Shown here: positions 50,772-59,512 of the stretch, in pieces
Layout of the letters: the number at the start of each line of letters is the position of its first letter
Position numbering within the stretch: position 1 is the first letter of the stretch
Assembly: GCF_004103755.1 (NCBI RefSeq)
Contig: NZ_CP035283.1
Location: 1,984,001-2,048,000 of the forward strand
Direction: 5' to 3'
From: Caproiciproducens sp. NJN-50
Lineage (GTDB): Bacteria; Bacillota; Clostridia; Oscillospirales; Acutalibacteraceae
Length of the DNA stretch: 64,000 bases
Program-made: the position numbers and the translations under genes
Notes under the pieces: generated by a model
The model's database searches: none
What the model was told of the DNA's origin: nothing
What the model saw: only the letters and a program-made list of their open reading frames with translations

Positions 50772-50800
50772 TTGACACGCACTGTGAAAAATGATAGAAT
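50772..50800 (+). promoter_or_regulatory. Promoter of tRNA-Trp
   Basis: TTGACA (50772-50777), 17 bases, TAGAAT (50795-50800), 28 bases upstream of the tRNA. The stretch 50508-50771 otherwise holds only the upstream region of rpsU and nothing else I recognise. Confidence 0.75.
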
Positions 50801-50828
50801 AATTGTCACGCCATATAAAAATGTAAAT

Positions 50829-50904
50829 AGGGGTATAGCTCAGTTGGTAGAGCAGTGGTCTCCAAAACCACGTGCCGAGGGTTCAAATCCTTCTGCCCCT
50901 GCCA
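50829..50904 (+). tRNA. trnW: tRNA-Trp (CCA anticodon)
   Basis: A 76-base cloverleaf. The acceptor stem is AGGGGTA with TGCCCCT, the D-arm contains AGCTCAGTTGGTAGAGC, the anticodon arm GTGGTCTCCAAAACCAC gives anticodon CCA, and the T-arm contains GGGTTCAAATCC. Discriminator G and CCA are encoded at 50901-50904. It is a single tRNA with its own promoter. Confidence 0.97.
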
Positions 50905-51080
50905 CTACAAAACCCGCATGGATACTGGTTTTCAGCGTTTATGCGGGCCTTTTCTATGTTGAATAAGAAAATATTATTCTAAAAATTAATGAAACGGATT
51001 GTTTTATCGCATTTGGGGAGTCATGCAACACAAAAAGCACAGCAAAATTTTTTATAACTCACTGATGAAACGGCGTTATT

Positions 51081-51128
51081 AACGACAAAAGGGATCGCTT
51101 CGCTTGGGAAGCTCTCCCTTTTGTCGTT
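51081..51128. repeat. Long imperfect hairpin in the gap after tRNA-Trp
   Basis: AACGACAAAAGGGA (51081-51094) is the exact reverse complement of 51115-51128, and the 20 bases between contain an inner GCTTC/GAAGC stem. There is no T-run in either direction. It lies in the 360 bases between the tRNA and the kinase gene ending at 51268, where I see no credible gene. It could be a 3' mRNA stabiliser of the long minus-strand operon or a remnant of a small mobile element. Confidence 0.5.
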
Positions 51129-51267
51129 GAAGCACTGGAAAAAAGCGCATTTCGGACGCATGTTAATCAAGAAATTTATTACTTGAACCGAACGCCCAAA
51201 CTGTTTTCCATGCGCATTGCTCACGCGTTTTTCGCGCCTGCTCCGGTTTTGCCGCACTTGATCCATT

Positions 51268-52155
51268 TCAAAAACGAGTGCCTGCCACCTCGGCCATTGT
51301 CGGAATAGAATCGAAAGCCCCTTTTTTTGTTATGGACAGGGCGGACGCAGCCGCCGCGATGCGCAGCGCTTCCCGGGTATCGTTGTTCTCCAGCGCGGCA
51401 GCCAGGAAGTAACCGGTAAAAGTATCTCCCGCGGCAGTTGTATCCACCGGTTTTACGGACGGAAATGCATCCTGATAGAGGATCTCCCCATTTTGGACAC
51501 AGTATACGCCATTTTTTCCCATGGTCATTACAACCGTCCCACGGGGGCATATTCTCTGGAGCTGGCCAAGGCAGGCTTTTTCCGTCGCCTCGCGGGCGAT
51601 CTGTCTTGCTTCCACTTCGTTGACAAACAGCCAGGAGGCTGTCTCCAGCATTTTCTCCGTGATTCCTTCATTCATCGGAGACGGATTCAGCGCGATCCGC
51701 AGGCCGGCCCGGTCCGCCTGCCCGATCAGATAGGAAAGATTGCTGATTTCGTTTTGGACAATCAGGACGTCGCCGGGTCCGAAATGGGTCAAAGTCTCGT
51801 CGATCATTTTTCGCGATACCGCTTGATTTGCCCCTCCGAACAGCAAAATGCAGTTTTCGCCCCGCCGGTCGATCTGGATGACGGCGCTGCCCGTCGGCAC
51901 GGAAAGAGTGCGGATATAAGTGGAATCCACTCCGATTTCCGCGCATTTCTCAAGGAATTCAGCTCCGTCGGTGCCGATGCACCCGGCCAGGCAGACTTTG
52001 CGCCCGGCCCTGGCCACCGCGACCGCCTGGTTAAAGCCTTTCCCCCCGCAGTGGTTTTCCACCGACAGCGCAGAACAGGTTTCTCCAGGGCTTACAAATC
52101 CACTGACATTGTAAATATGATCGAAATTCATCGAGCCAAAGCAAAGAATTTTCAT
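51268..52155 (-). CDS. Ribokinase-family sugar kinase
   Basis: 295 residues of the PfkB/ribokinase family. The N-terminal CFGSMNFDHIYNVSGFVSPGE and GGKGFNQAVAVARAGRKV (ribokinase signature 1), and the C-terminal VDTTAAGDTFTGYFLAA with the catalytic Asp, are complete. It would phosphorylate a free sugar or keto-deoxy sugar acid. The start overlaps the stop of the aldolase-family gene (ATGA). It is the last gene of the long operon starting at 60280. Confidence 0.9.
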   Translation of the reverse strand: MKILCFGSMNFDHIYNVSGFVSPGETCSALSVENHCGGKGFNQAVAVARAGRKVCLAGCIGTDGAEFLEKCAEIGVDSTYIRTLSVPTGSAVIQIDRRGENCILLFGGANQAVSRKMIDETLTHFGPGDVLIVQNEISNLSYLIGQADRAGLRIALNPSPMNEGITEKMLETASWLFVNEVEARQIAREATEKACLGQLQRICPRGTVVMTMGKNGVYCVQNGEILYQDAFPSVKPVDTTAAGDTFTGYFLAAALENNDTREALRIAAAASALSITKKGAFDSIPTMAEVAGTRF

Positions 52156-53042
52156 TTTTCTAAATATGGAGTGATCCGGGCGTAAAGCTCTTTTTTCTCC
52201 GCCTCATCCAGATCGATCAGCGGCGCGCGCATGTGCCCGCCCGCAAGCCCCCTGAACTGCAGAACCGCTTTAAAGATTCCCATATCCGCTCCGCTCTGCA
52301 TGATTTCACAGATTTCATTCGCAATCTTTTGCTCCTGTAAGGCTTTTTTCATATCGCCTTCCCGATAGGCCTTATAAATGTTGACAAAGTGTTCCGGCAT
52401 CGGCCCGGAGCAGCCGGATACCGTGCCCTCGCATCCCATGGTAAGTGCCGGCAAAAACAGGCGGTCCGCCCCAAAAAGGACGGAAAAATTTCCGTTGTTC
52501 AGATTCAGGTAATCCTTCAGCCGGATCATATCCGAATAACTGTACTTAATCCCAACGATATTTGGGCAGGTCTCGATCAGTTCAGCCACCAGGCTCGGTT
52601 TGAGGTCGTTGGCCGCGCACTGGGGAATGGAATAAAGATATATGGGAAAGTTCTTCGACACGCTGGCCGAAACCTTCTGATAGTACTGCAGCATGGCTTT
52701 GTCTTTGACTCCAAAAAAGGCGGGCGTCACGACTCCGATCCCGTCGGCGCCTATTTTTTCGGCATGCCGCGCCAGCCGGACGGTCTCCTTCAGAGTCATC
52801 GCTCCCACATGGATAAAGACGGTCGCTCTTCCGGCCGCAGCGCGCAGCACGGTTTCAGCGGCCAGTTCCCGTTCCTCCGGCGTCATGTTGAACATTTCGC
52901 CGGTGGTTCCGCATGGGTAAAGGCAGTCCACGCCTTTGGAAATGTCGAATTCGACCTGTTCTTCCAGCGCTTTTACATCGACTTTGTCGTTCGCGTCGAA
53001 CGGGGTTGTCATAGCCGTAATGACACCAAACATCTTTTTCAT
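52152..53042 (-). CDS. Dihydrodipicolinate synthase/KDG aldolase family lyase
   Basis: 296 residues, TIM barrel of the DHDPS/N-acetylneuraminate lyase class. The GTTGE motif is at 45-49, the catalytic Tyr in IYLYSIPQ is at about 136, and the Schiff-base Lys in NIVGIKYSYSD at about 166. The absence of GIKD and the operon with kinases and dehydrogenases argue for a sugar-acid aldolase (2-keto-3-deoxy acid) rather than lysine synthesis. It is coupled to the kinase gene downstream. Confidence 0.88.
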   Translation of the reverse strand: MKKMFGVITAMTTPFDANDKVDVKALEEQVEFDISKGVDCLYPCGTTGEMFNMTPEERELAAETVLRAAAGRATVFIHVGAMTLKETVRLARHAEKIGADGIGVVTPAFFGVKDKAMLQYYQKVSASVSKNFPIYLYSIPQCAANDLKPSLVAELIETCPNIVGIKYSYSDMIRLKDYLNLNNGNFSVLFGADRLFLPALTMGCEGTVSGCSGPMPEHFVNIYKAYREGDMKKALQEQKIANEICEIMQSGADMGIFKAVLQFRGLAGGHMRAPLIDLDEAEKKELYARITPYLEK

Positions 53043-53058
53043 CTATTTTATCTTCCTT

Positions 53059-54018
53059 TCACCGGTTCAGCCAATTCTGTGGGTTTCCGCCGTTCAGGAC
53101 GTCGATCACGGCCTGCGCGGTCATCATGCTGATCGCCTTGTAAGTCTCGGCGGTCTCCGCTCCCGTGTGCGGGGTGCATAAAATCCCCTCCGTATGCAGG
53201 ACGGGATCATCCGGCGGCAGGGGTTCCTTTTCATAAACATCCAAAGCCGCCCCCCGCAAAACGCCCTCCTTGACCGCCCTGCACAGAGCTTCGGTGTCCA
53301 CCAGGACTCCCCGCGCGGTATTGACCAGATAGGCTCCCCTTTTCATTTTAGCGATCAGTTCAGCGTTTACGATATGATAAGTGGAAGGGATGCTCGGCAT
53401 ATGTATGCTCAAAATGTCGCTCTGCAAAAGGATGGTATCCAGATCCGTCATGAGGACGCCGAGTTTCTCTGCCTTCGCAAAATCCGGCAGAGGATCATAG
53501 GCCAGAAGGCGCGCCTCAAAGCCGGAAAGCTTTTTCGCCACCTTGCCGCCGATATCGCCAAAGCCGAGAAGTCCGACGGTCTTTCCTTTCAGCTCATGAC
53601 CGACCCTGCGCGCCCATTCTCCCCCGCTCAGTCTGCGGTTCAGATCAGGAATATTCCGCAGGGCGTTCAGGATCAGCGCGGCGGCCAGCTCCGCAACGGC
53701 GTTGGAATTCATCCCCCGCGCATTCACCACCTTAACGCCATGCTTTTTCGCGGCCTGAAGGTCGATGTTGTCTGTCCCAACGCCGAAGCGGGCCAGCACC
53801 TTCAGTTTCGGCGCGATGCCGAACACCTTTTCATCCCAGAGATCCATGCCGATAATGGCCGCGTCGATCACGGGCGCCCACTGTTTTAATTGTTCAAAAG
53901 AAAAATACGGGATATCGCTGTCGCCTAGAATCACCTCATGGCCGTTCTCTTTTAAAAGGTTCAGGGCATCCGCGCACAGGCTTTGGAAATGCGAAGCGGT
54001 AATCAAAACTTTCCCCAT
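53059..54018 (-). CDS. D-2-hydroxyacid dehydrogenase (phosphoglycerate dehydrogenase-like)
   Basis: 319 residues. The NAD-binding Rossmann motif is VGLLGFGDIGGKVAKKL, and the catalytic triad can be placed at Arg in NTARGVLVDTEAL, Glu in the YEKEPLPPDDP region and His in CTPHTGAET. It belongs to the D-isomer-specific dehydrogenases and lacks the ACT domain of SerA. In this operon it may reduce or oxidise a 2-keto acid intermediate. AGAAAGGAG precedes the ATG. Confidence 0.9.
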   Translation of the reverse strand: MGKVLITASHFQSLCADALNLLKENGHEVILGDSDIPYFSFEQLKQWAPVIDAAIIGMDLWDEKVFGIAPKLKVLARFGVGTDNIDLQAAKKHGVKVVNARGMNSNAVAELAAALILNALRNIPDLNRRLSGGEWARRVGHELKGKTVGLLGFGDIGGKVAKKLSGFEARLLAYDPLPDFAKAEKLGVLMTDLDTILLQSDILSIHMPSIPSTYHIVNAELIAKMKRGAYLVNTARGVLVDTEALCRAVKEGVLRGAALDVYEKEPLPPDDPVLHTEGILCTPHTGAETAETYKAISMMTAQAVIDVLNGGNPQNWLNR

Positions 54019-54032
54019 TTCTTCGCTCCTTT

Positions 54033-54464
54033 CTAAGCATCGTTCCGATTTAAACCATTTCTGATTTTTTCAACTTTTTCCTGATATTCACTTTGTTTCA
54101 GAAAGACCGGCCTCGGCTCGTCCGTCAGAAACATTTTTCCCCAATCTTTTCCGTCCTTGTATTTTGGAACGATGTGGACGTGCAGGTGTGTGCCGAGATC
54201 GCCGAGAATCAGATAATTGATCTTGTCCGGCGCATAAATCCCGTTCAGAACACAGGCGGCCCGATGGACGCTCCGCATAATCGCGCCGAATTCCTCGGGC
54301 GGCAGATCGGTCGCCCTTTTGACATGGCGCTCGGCGGCAAAAAGCAGTCTGCCGGGATGCGTCTGGTCCTTGTGAAAATACAGCGTTCCGCCCGGCATGG
54401 CGGCGATCCGAATCAAATCCGGACGCAGTTCGTCACCGCCGCAGAATTTACAGATTTCACTCAT
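54033..54464 (-). CDS. HIT family hydrolase
   Basis: 143 residues. The histidine triad HLHVHIVPK is at about 93-99, and an N-terminal CKFCGG with one CxxC may bind zinc. HIT proteins hydrolyse or transfer nucleoside monophosphates from phosphoramidates or dinucleotides. It is unusual to find one inside a transporter-catabolism operon; it overlaps tctA by 8 bases and precedes the dehydrogenase gene by 15. Its role there is unclear. Confidence 0.9.
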   Translation of the reverse strand: MSEICKFCGGDELRPDLIRIAAMPGGTLYFHKDQTHPGRLLFAAERHVKRATDLPPEEFGAIMRSVHRAACVLNGIYAPDKINYLILGDLGTHLHVHIVPKYKDGKDWGKMFLTDEPRPVFLKQSEYQEKVEKIRNGLNRNDA

Positions 54465-55983
54465 TTGTTCCGCCCCCGGCTTTGATTGCTTTTTTCCTGG
54501 CGGCCCTTTCTTTCACAAGCGGCAGCACGAAAGGATAAAACACGGAAAGGACGGAGAGCACGATGAAGATGCAGGAGATAGGGCGGGTGAAAAATGTGGT
54601 CCAGTCGCCGCCCGCAAGAACCAGCGAACGCCTGAAATTTTTCTCAAGAATATTCCCGAGGATCATGCCCAAAATGATCGGAGGCACGGAAAAATCCATT
54701 TTGATCAGGAAATAGCCTAAAATGCCGCATATGATCATGAGATAAACGTCGCCGATCGTGTGGTTCACGGCGAATGTGCCGACGAAGCAGAACACAAAAA
54801 TCAGCGGATCCAAAATAACTTCGGGTACGCTTGAAATCTTGGTAAAGATCTTGATTCCGCCAAAACCGCAGATGGCCATGAAAATGTTCGCCGCGAACAT
54901 GCCCAGAATAATCAGATAGACCTTCTCGGGATTCTCAGACATCAGCAGCGGGCCCGGCGTGATCCCCAACATCATCAGGCAGCCGAGCATGATGGCGGTG
55001 CAGGCGTCCCCCGGAATGCCGAGGGAAAGCAGCGGGATCAGAGCCCCTCCGGAAATGGCGTTGTTGGCGGCTTCCGGCCCGGCCACGCCGTCAATGGCGC
55101 CGTGCCCGAACTCCTCCGGGTGCTTTGACCAGCGCTTTGCCTCGTTATAGCCGACCCACGCCGCAATGTCTCCGCCGGTACCCGGGATGGCCCCGATGAT
55201 CGTGCCGATTACGCTCGAACGGATCAAAGTCGGGAAAATGCGCCGGAGGTCGCTCCCGGAAGGCAGGATCCGCTCGAGCTTTTCCTGTACCTTGACGCGT
55301 TTCGTTTTAAAATTCTCTTCGATATTGATCAGTCCCTGAGAAAACGCGAAGAGACCGATCAGAACCGGAATATTGGAAATGCCGCCCGTCAGGTAGACCG
55401 TGCCGAACGTGAAACGGTAGACTCCCGTCGTGGAATCCACGCCGATCGTCGCGAGGAGCAGCCCGATCAAAGCTCCCATGATGCCCTTGACGATGTTCTG
55501 GCTGGAGATGCCGGCGACAATGCTGATTCCAAACAGAGCCAGCGCAAAGGATTCCTGCGCGCTGAAGGACAGGGCGAATTTGCACAGAACCGGCGAGGTC
55601 CATAACAGCATGAACGTGGAGAAGAGCCCGCCGAAAGTCGAAGCCGTGGTGGAAATGGAAATGGCGCGCCCCGCTTGATGTTTCAGCGCCAGAGGGTGAC
55701 CGTCGAGGCAGGTCGCCGCAGAGTTCGCGGTGCCGGGCGTGTTGATCAGAATCGCGGTGATCGAACCGCCGTAAATGGCTCCGCAAAAGATGCCGAGCAT
55801 CATCAGGATGCCGTAGTCGCCGCTCATGGTAAGCGCCACCGGCAGCATGATCGCCATGCCCATGACGGAGGACAGTCCCGGCATGACGCCGACAAAAATC
55901 CCGCACAGAACGCCACCCAGGATGGAAAGCAATCCGTAGGGCGTGAGGATCAGGGACAGACTTGAAGCAATTGCCAAATTCAC
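54457..55983 (-). CDS. tctA: Tripartite tricarboxylate transporter, large membrane subunit TctA
   Basis: 508 residues, about 12 membrane helices, with the TctA landmarks GIFVGVMPGLSSVMGMAIMLP, GAIYGGSITAILINTPGTANSAATC and GTIIGAIPGTGGDIAAWVGY. The GTG at 55983 was chosen because AAGGAGG lies 8 bases upstream; a longer in-frame reading to 56043 has no SD. It forms the sodium- or proton-driven channel with TctB and takes substrate from TctC. These systems import carboxylates and are less common in Clostridia than in Proteobacteria. Confidence 0.94.
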   Translation of the reverse strand: MNLAIASSLSLILTPYGLLSILGGVLCGIFVGVMPGLSSVMGMAIMLPVALTMSGDYGILMMLGIFCGAIYGGSITAILINTPGTANSAATCLDGHPLALKHQAGRAISISTTASTFGGLFSTFMLLWTSPVLCKFALSFSAQESFALALFGISIVAGISSQNIVKGIMGALIGLLLATIGVDSTTGVYRFTFGTVYLTGGISNIPVLIGLFAFSQGLINIEENFKTKRVKVQEKLERILPSGSDLRRIFPTLIRSSVIGTIIGAIPGTGGDIAAWVGYNEAKRWSKHPEEFGHGAIDGVAGPEAANNAISGGALIPLLSLGIPGDACTAIMLGCLMMLGITPGPLLMSENPEKVYLIILGMFAANIFMAICGFGGIKIFTKISSVPEVILDPLIFVFCFVGTFAVNHTIGDVYLMIICGILGYFLIKMDFSVPPIILGMILGNILEKNFRRSLVLAGGDWTTFFTRPISCIFIVLSVLSVFYPFVLPLVKERAARKKAIKAGGGTNE

Positions 55984-55996
55984 AAGCGTAACCTCC

Positions 55997-56467
55997 TTAG
56001 AAAATGATGCCCTGCGGAAGAATGACTCCCATAAGAGTCGCAAACATCAGATAAATAGAGCCTGTAACGCAAACGGTCGTCAGACCGATCTTCAGCACTT
56101 TCCGCTCGCCCATGGCCAGCATAGTAGCCACGACAAAAAAGAGCGTCGCAGGAATAAAGCCGAAGAAGTAGAGCGCGACCGCATAGGCGACCATGATAGC
56201 GAAAATGATCAGGACGCAGTGTACCCCGGCGGATTTATAATCGATCAGGGGAGCTTCCTGCGAACCGGATTCCGGTTTCGCCAGCGCACTCTGCACAATC
56301 AGCCCAAGAGCGCACAAAATCAGGCCCACCAGCAGCATCCTCGGCCAGAACGCACCGCCCGGATCGTTGGCATTACTGGAAACAGTGTGAAACGTTGTGG
56401 TAATATAAAGGCCGGCCGAAGCGATAACAATAACGATCACGGACAGAATGTAATTATATTTTTTCAC
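55997..56467 (-). CDS. tctB: Tripartite tricarboxylate transporter, small membrane subunit TctB
   Basis: 156 residues with four hydrophobic segments: KKYNYILSVIVIVIASAGLY at the N-terminus, one near residue 45, and two near the C-terminus. Length and layout fit TctB. A GTG at 56467 follows AGGAG; the longer reading is not supported. It lies between tctC and tctA, the usual order. Confidence 0.88.
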   Translation of the reverse strand: MKKYNYILSVIVIVIASAGLYITTTFHTVSSNANDPGGAFWPRMLLVGLILCALGLIVQSALAKPESGSQEAPLIDYKSAGVHCVLIIFAIMVAYAVALYFFGFIPATLFFVVATMLAMGERKVLKIGLTTVCVTGSIYLMFATLMGVILPQGIIF

Positions 56468-56593
56468 GGGTAAAAACTCCTTTGTGCCGGAAAAGGCGGG
56501 ATCTGAGCACCGAAGACAGACCCCGCTCCGGTGTTCAAACACCCTGACGTCATAGTCCGTTTTAGGTAAGCCGAATCGCCGTTCTTTTTCCTG

Positions 56594-57607
56594 TTAGCTT
56601 TTCTTGGTCTTCGAGCAAAGCTTGGTGTAAAGCTTTTTCTGCTCGTCCAGGAACTGCTTCATCTCATCGACCGTCATGTTTGTGTCCTGCATATTCAACT
56701 TTTTCAAAGTATCGGAAAAGCTGGTGCTGTCAACCGCCGTCCGAAGCTGCTCCGAAAGATATTTCTGGATGTTCTGGTCAACCTTAGACGGGCAGGAGAT
56801 AATGCAGAAACCCATCATTTCAAAATCGACCTGATCGGGAAACGTTTCTTTGAATGTGGGCGCATCCGGGTAGGTTTTCAGGCGGTCGTTCGCAAGGACC
56901 CCGATGATTTTGGCATTGCCGGCTTCGACCTGAGCCGACGCGTTGCAGGCCTGGGCAATGGTCGCGTCGATATGATTGCCCACCACAGCCGTCACGCAGT
57001 CCGCGCTTCCGTCGTAGGTGACGCTTTTGAGCTGAATCCCCAGAGCGTTCTGAATGGCCGTGACCGCCAGGGTCGGCGCTGCGCCGGTTCCGGTATCACC
57101 GATGCTCACCTCTCCGGGATGGTTTTTCGCATATTCCACAAATCCTTTCAGGTCGGAATATTTATCCGTTTTTCCAACAATCAGGACGAACGGATCCTTT
57201 AACGCACAGGCCAGAGGGGAGAAATCATCCAGAGTCAGCTCGGTATTTCCTAAAATACCGTTGATAACGAAGTCTGTGTTGACGACGCCCAGCGTATAGC
57301 CGTCCGCTTTGGAGTTGGATACCTGCGTCAGCCCGATCAGGCCGCCGTTACCGGCCACGTTGGAAACGGATAAATTGACGGGAAAATCCTTTACGCCGGA
57401 CAAAACGCCGCGAACTGAAAGGTCCGTCCCGCCGCCTGCAGAGTACTGCACGATCACATTGACGTTCTGCTTGGGGTAATCCAGGGCCGCGCTGCCGGAC
57501 CCGCTCGCGGCGGCGCTGCCCTCGCCAGCGGACGACTTGCTGCCGCAAGCACAGAGGGTGGTGACGGACAGGGTTGCTGCCAATAAAACTGCTAAAATCC
57601 TTTTCAT
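56594..57607 (-). CDS. tctC: Tripartite tricarboxylate transporter substrate-binding lipoprotein TctC
   Basis: 337 residues. Lipoprotein signal peptide with lipobox TTLCAC, a short Ser/Gly linker, then the Bug/TctC fold: NVNVIVQYSAGGGTDLSVRG, GLIGLTQVSNSKADGYTLGV, FVEYAKNHPGEVSIGDTGTG and GVLANDRLKTYPDAPTFKE. Bug proteins bind diverse carboxylates via a pair of loops over the carboxyl group. The substrate is not deducible but should match the sugar-acid-like enzymes around it. GGAGG precedes the ATG. Confidence 0.94.
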   Translation of the reverse strand: MKRILAVLLAATLSVTTLCACGSKSSAGEGSAAASGSGSAALDYPKQNVNVIVQYSAGGGTDLSVRGVLSGVKDFPVNLSVSNVAGNGGLIGLTQVSNSKADGYTLGVVNTDFVINGILGNTELTLDDFSPLACALKDPFVLIVGKTDKYSDLKGFVEYAKNHPGEVSIGDTGTGAAPTLAVTAIQNALGIQLKSVTYDGSADCVTAVVGNHIDATIAQACNASAQVEAGNAKIIGVLANDRLKTYPDAPTFKETFPDQVDFEMMGFCIISCPSKVDQNIQKYLSEQLRTAVDSTSFSDTLKKLNMQDTNMTVDEMKQFLDEQKKLYTKLCSKTKKS

Positions 57608-57630
57608 TAGTTATCCTCCTTATAATTTGT

Positions 57631-58524
57631 CTATGTTAATTTACTAAGACAAGCTCTTAGAAAGTCGGCCGATTTTTTCATCCCGACGGAAGCGTCCGGA
57701 ATATCGTCCGGGTGCCACCTTCTTTCGTATTCGAGGGAAAGCCAGCCGTTGTAGCCGAGATTCTTCAACTGCTGAAGGATCTCCGGCCAGGGCACAATCC
57801 CCTCGCCTACGATGCGTGTGAAAACATTTCGCTCCGACTCGGCGGGGCGGGACACACTCGAGGACAAGAATCTTGTATCTTCATTCCGAAACACAAAGTC
57901 CTTCACATGGACATATCTGATTTTTCCGAACTGAACCGGCAGCGCGATTTCAAACGGCTCATTTCCCGTAAAGGAAAGATTTGCCTGGTCGTATAGAATC
58001 CCGACCGAAGGGCAGTCGATCTCTTCCGAGACCGCGATGCTGTCCGCCGCCGAAACCGTCATGGTGTTAAAGTGGTTTTCAATGACAAGACAAACTCCGG
58101 CGGACTGCGCTTCAGCCCCCAAACATCTCATGTTTTTGATCAGGCAGTCTCTTTTTCTGCCGCCGTCGTCCTTCTCTTCCTGTGAAAAGTTTCCGCCGTA
58201 GATCCGAATATATTTCGCTCCCAAAAAGGCAGCATATTCCATGACGCGGCGGACGCCGTCGATTTCACGCTGACGGATGTCCTCCCGCAGATCGTTAAAT
58301 CGGGAATAATACGGTGTCAGCGCAATAATTTTTACGCTCTCTGCCTCCGCAGTTCTGCGAAGCTCCTGCAGCTCCGACGCAGCGGCTTTTTCCGGGATCG
58401 CACAGCGATACCCATCCTGCACGACGATTTCGGCTCCATCAAGCCCGATTTTTTTAAAAAGCCGAATGGCATCAGGAAGCGAATATTCCGGCGTCCCCAT
58501 CGTGTGCCCGGCGATCAAGAACAA
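57631..58524 (-). CDS. Sugar phosphate isomerase/epimerase-like TIM-barrel protein
   Basis: 297 residues of the xylose-isomerase-like TIM barrel (AP endonuclease 2 superfamily). Metal ligands are visible in VIENHFNTMT (Glu), GILYDQANL (Asp), RYVHVKDFV (His, Asp) and NGWLSLEYERRWHP (Glu). Such proteins isomerise or epimerise keto sugars, inosose or related compounds. It starts with TTG behind GAGGTGG. It is 10 bases after the Gfo/Idh gene. Confidence 0.85.
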   Translation of the reverse strand: MFLIAGHTMGTPEYSLPDAIRLFKKIGLDGAEIVVQDGYRCAIPEKAAASELQELRRTAEAESVKIIALTPYYSRFNDLREDIRQREIDGVRRVMEYAAFLGAKYIRIYGGNFSQEEKDDGGRKRDCLIKNMRCLGAEAQSAGVCLVIENHFNTMTVSAADSIAVSEEIDCPSVGILYDQANLSFTGNEPFEIALPVQFGKIRYVHVKDFVFRNEDTRFLSSSVSRPAESERNVFTRIVGEGIVPWPEILQQLKNLGYNGWLSLEYERRWHPDDIPDASVGMKKSADFLRACLSKLT

Positions 58525-58533
58525 TTTCCCACC

Positions 58534-59478
58534 TCATTCCAGCCCGGGAAGACCTGCAGCCGTCAGGATCCGGTGCATGAGTTCCTGCGTCTTATATGCG
58601 TCGGCCCCGTTGGTCAGAGGCTGCCTGTTGTTTTTCAGGCAATCGAAAAAGTGGCCGTCCTCCTGAGTGAATCCCATTTTATCGGTCACCTTCGCCCAGC
58701 CGTATGCCAACGGCGTCATGGATGTCGTATGAAACTGCTCCTGATCCGTTATGGTTACGGTGTCCGGACAGGTGACCTGTATACTTTTGTTTTGGCCGTG
58801 CATTTCCAGCGTCTCCATCCATTGACCGGAGGCCCGGTCCGCTACAAGCATCGCCACGGAGCCGTTTTCAAACTGAAGCTGCGCCGTCGTCAGCGTTTCG
58901 TACATGGGATCCGTGAATTTCGAATAGGCCTCTACCCGGGTGCACTCACCGCAGAAGTACCGGAGAATGTCCACCATATGCACCGCGTTTTCCAAGGTGG
59001 CGCGGTATTCGCTGGCAGGGCGGTTCTTCTGGGCAACAAGGACATCCGGCGCCGACCGGCCCATCGCTTCCTTTGCCTTCCGATAAACCGGAGCGTATCT
59101 CCGGTTAAACCCGATCATCAGCTTTTTCCCGCTTTTTTCAGCGGCGTCCGCCATTGCCGCAGCTTCCTTCAGCGTCATCCCCATCGGCTTTTCGCAGAAA
59201 ACGTCGATTCCCTCCTGAAGCAGGCGGACGACCTGTTCTGCATGGACATCCTTCGGAGACAGCACGAACGCGCAGTCCAAACCAAGATCAATCAGTTCGC
59301 CGATATCGTGCGCGGCGTGTTCGATGGCGTAACTTTTTTGGCATTCCTGAACGTCTTCGATCTCCTTCGCAATGGCACCGACCATTTCAACGTCGTCGCG
59401 CGCCGCCAAGATGGGCAGATGCGCGATGTGCGCAATGGACCCGACCCCGATCAGACCGACCCTAAACTTTTTTTCCAT
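58534..59478 (-). CDS. Gfo/Idh/MocA family oxidoreductase
   Basis: 314 residues. N-terminal Rossmann fold RVGLIGVGSIAHIAHLPIL, the EKP motif in VFCEKPMGMTLKEA, and a C-terminal beta-sheet domain with GFNRRYAPVYRKAKE. These enzymes oxidise or reduce sugars, inositols or sugar acids with NAD(P). In the operon it may perform the first or second oxidation. GGAG lies before the ATG, 35 bases after the SDR gene. Confidence 0.9.
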   Translation of the reverse strand: MEKKFRVGLIGVGSIAHIAHLPILAARDDVEMVGAIAKEIEDVQECQKSYAIEHAAHDIGELIDLGLDCAFVLSPKDVHAEQVVRLLQEGIDVFCEKPMGMTLKEAAAMADAAEKSGKKLMIGFNRRYAPVYRKAKEAMGRSAPDVLVAQKNRPASEYRATLENAVHMVDILRYFCGECTRVEAYSKFTDPMYETLTTAQLQFENGSVAMLVADRASGQWMETLEMHGQNKSIQVTCPDTVTITDQEQFHTTSMTPLAYGWAKVTDKMGFTQEDGHFFDCLKNNRQPLTNGADAYKTQELMHRILTAAGLPGLE

Positions 59479-59512
59479 ATAACCAAATCTCCTAAACGTT
59501 TGCTTCCCTGTT

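Noticed and set aside
50829..50904. tRNA-Trp as an integration site
   Set aside because: No integrase gene and no repeat of the tRNA 3' end were found on either side.
51021..51266. Open frame of 81 codons between tRNA-Trp and the kinase gene
   Set aside because: No SD, odd composition, and it contains the hairpin at 51081-51128.
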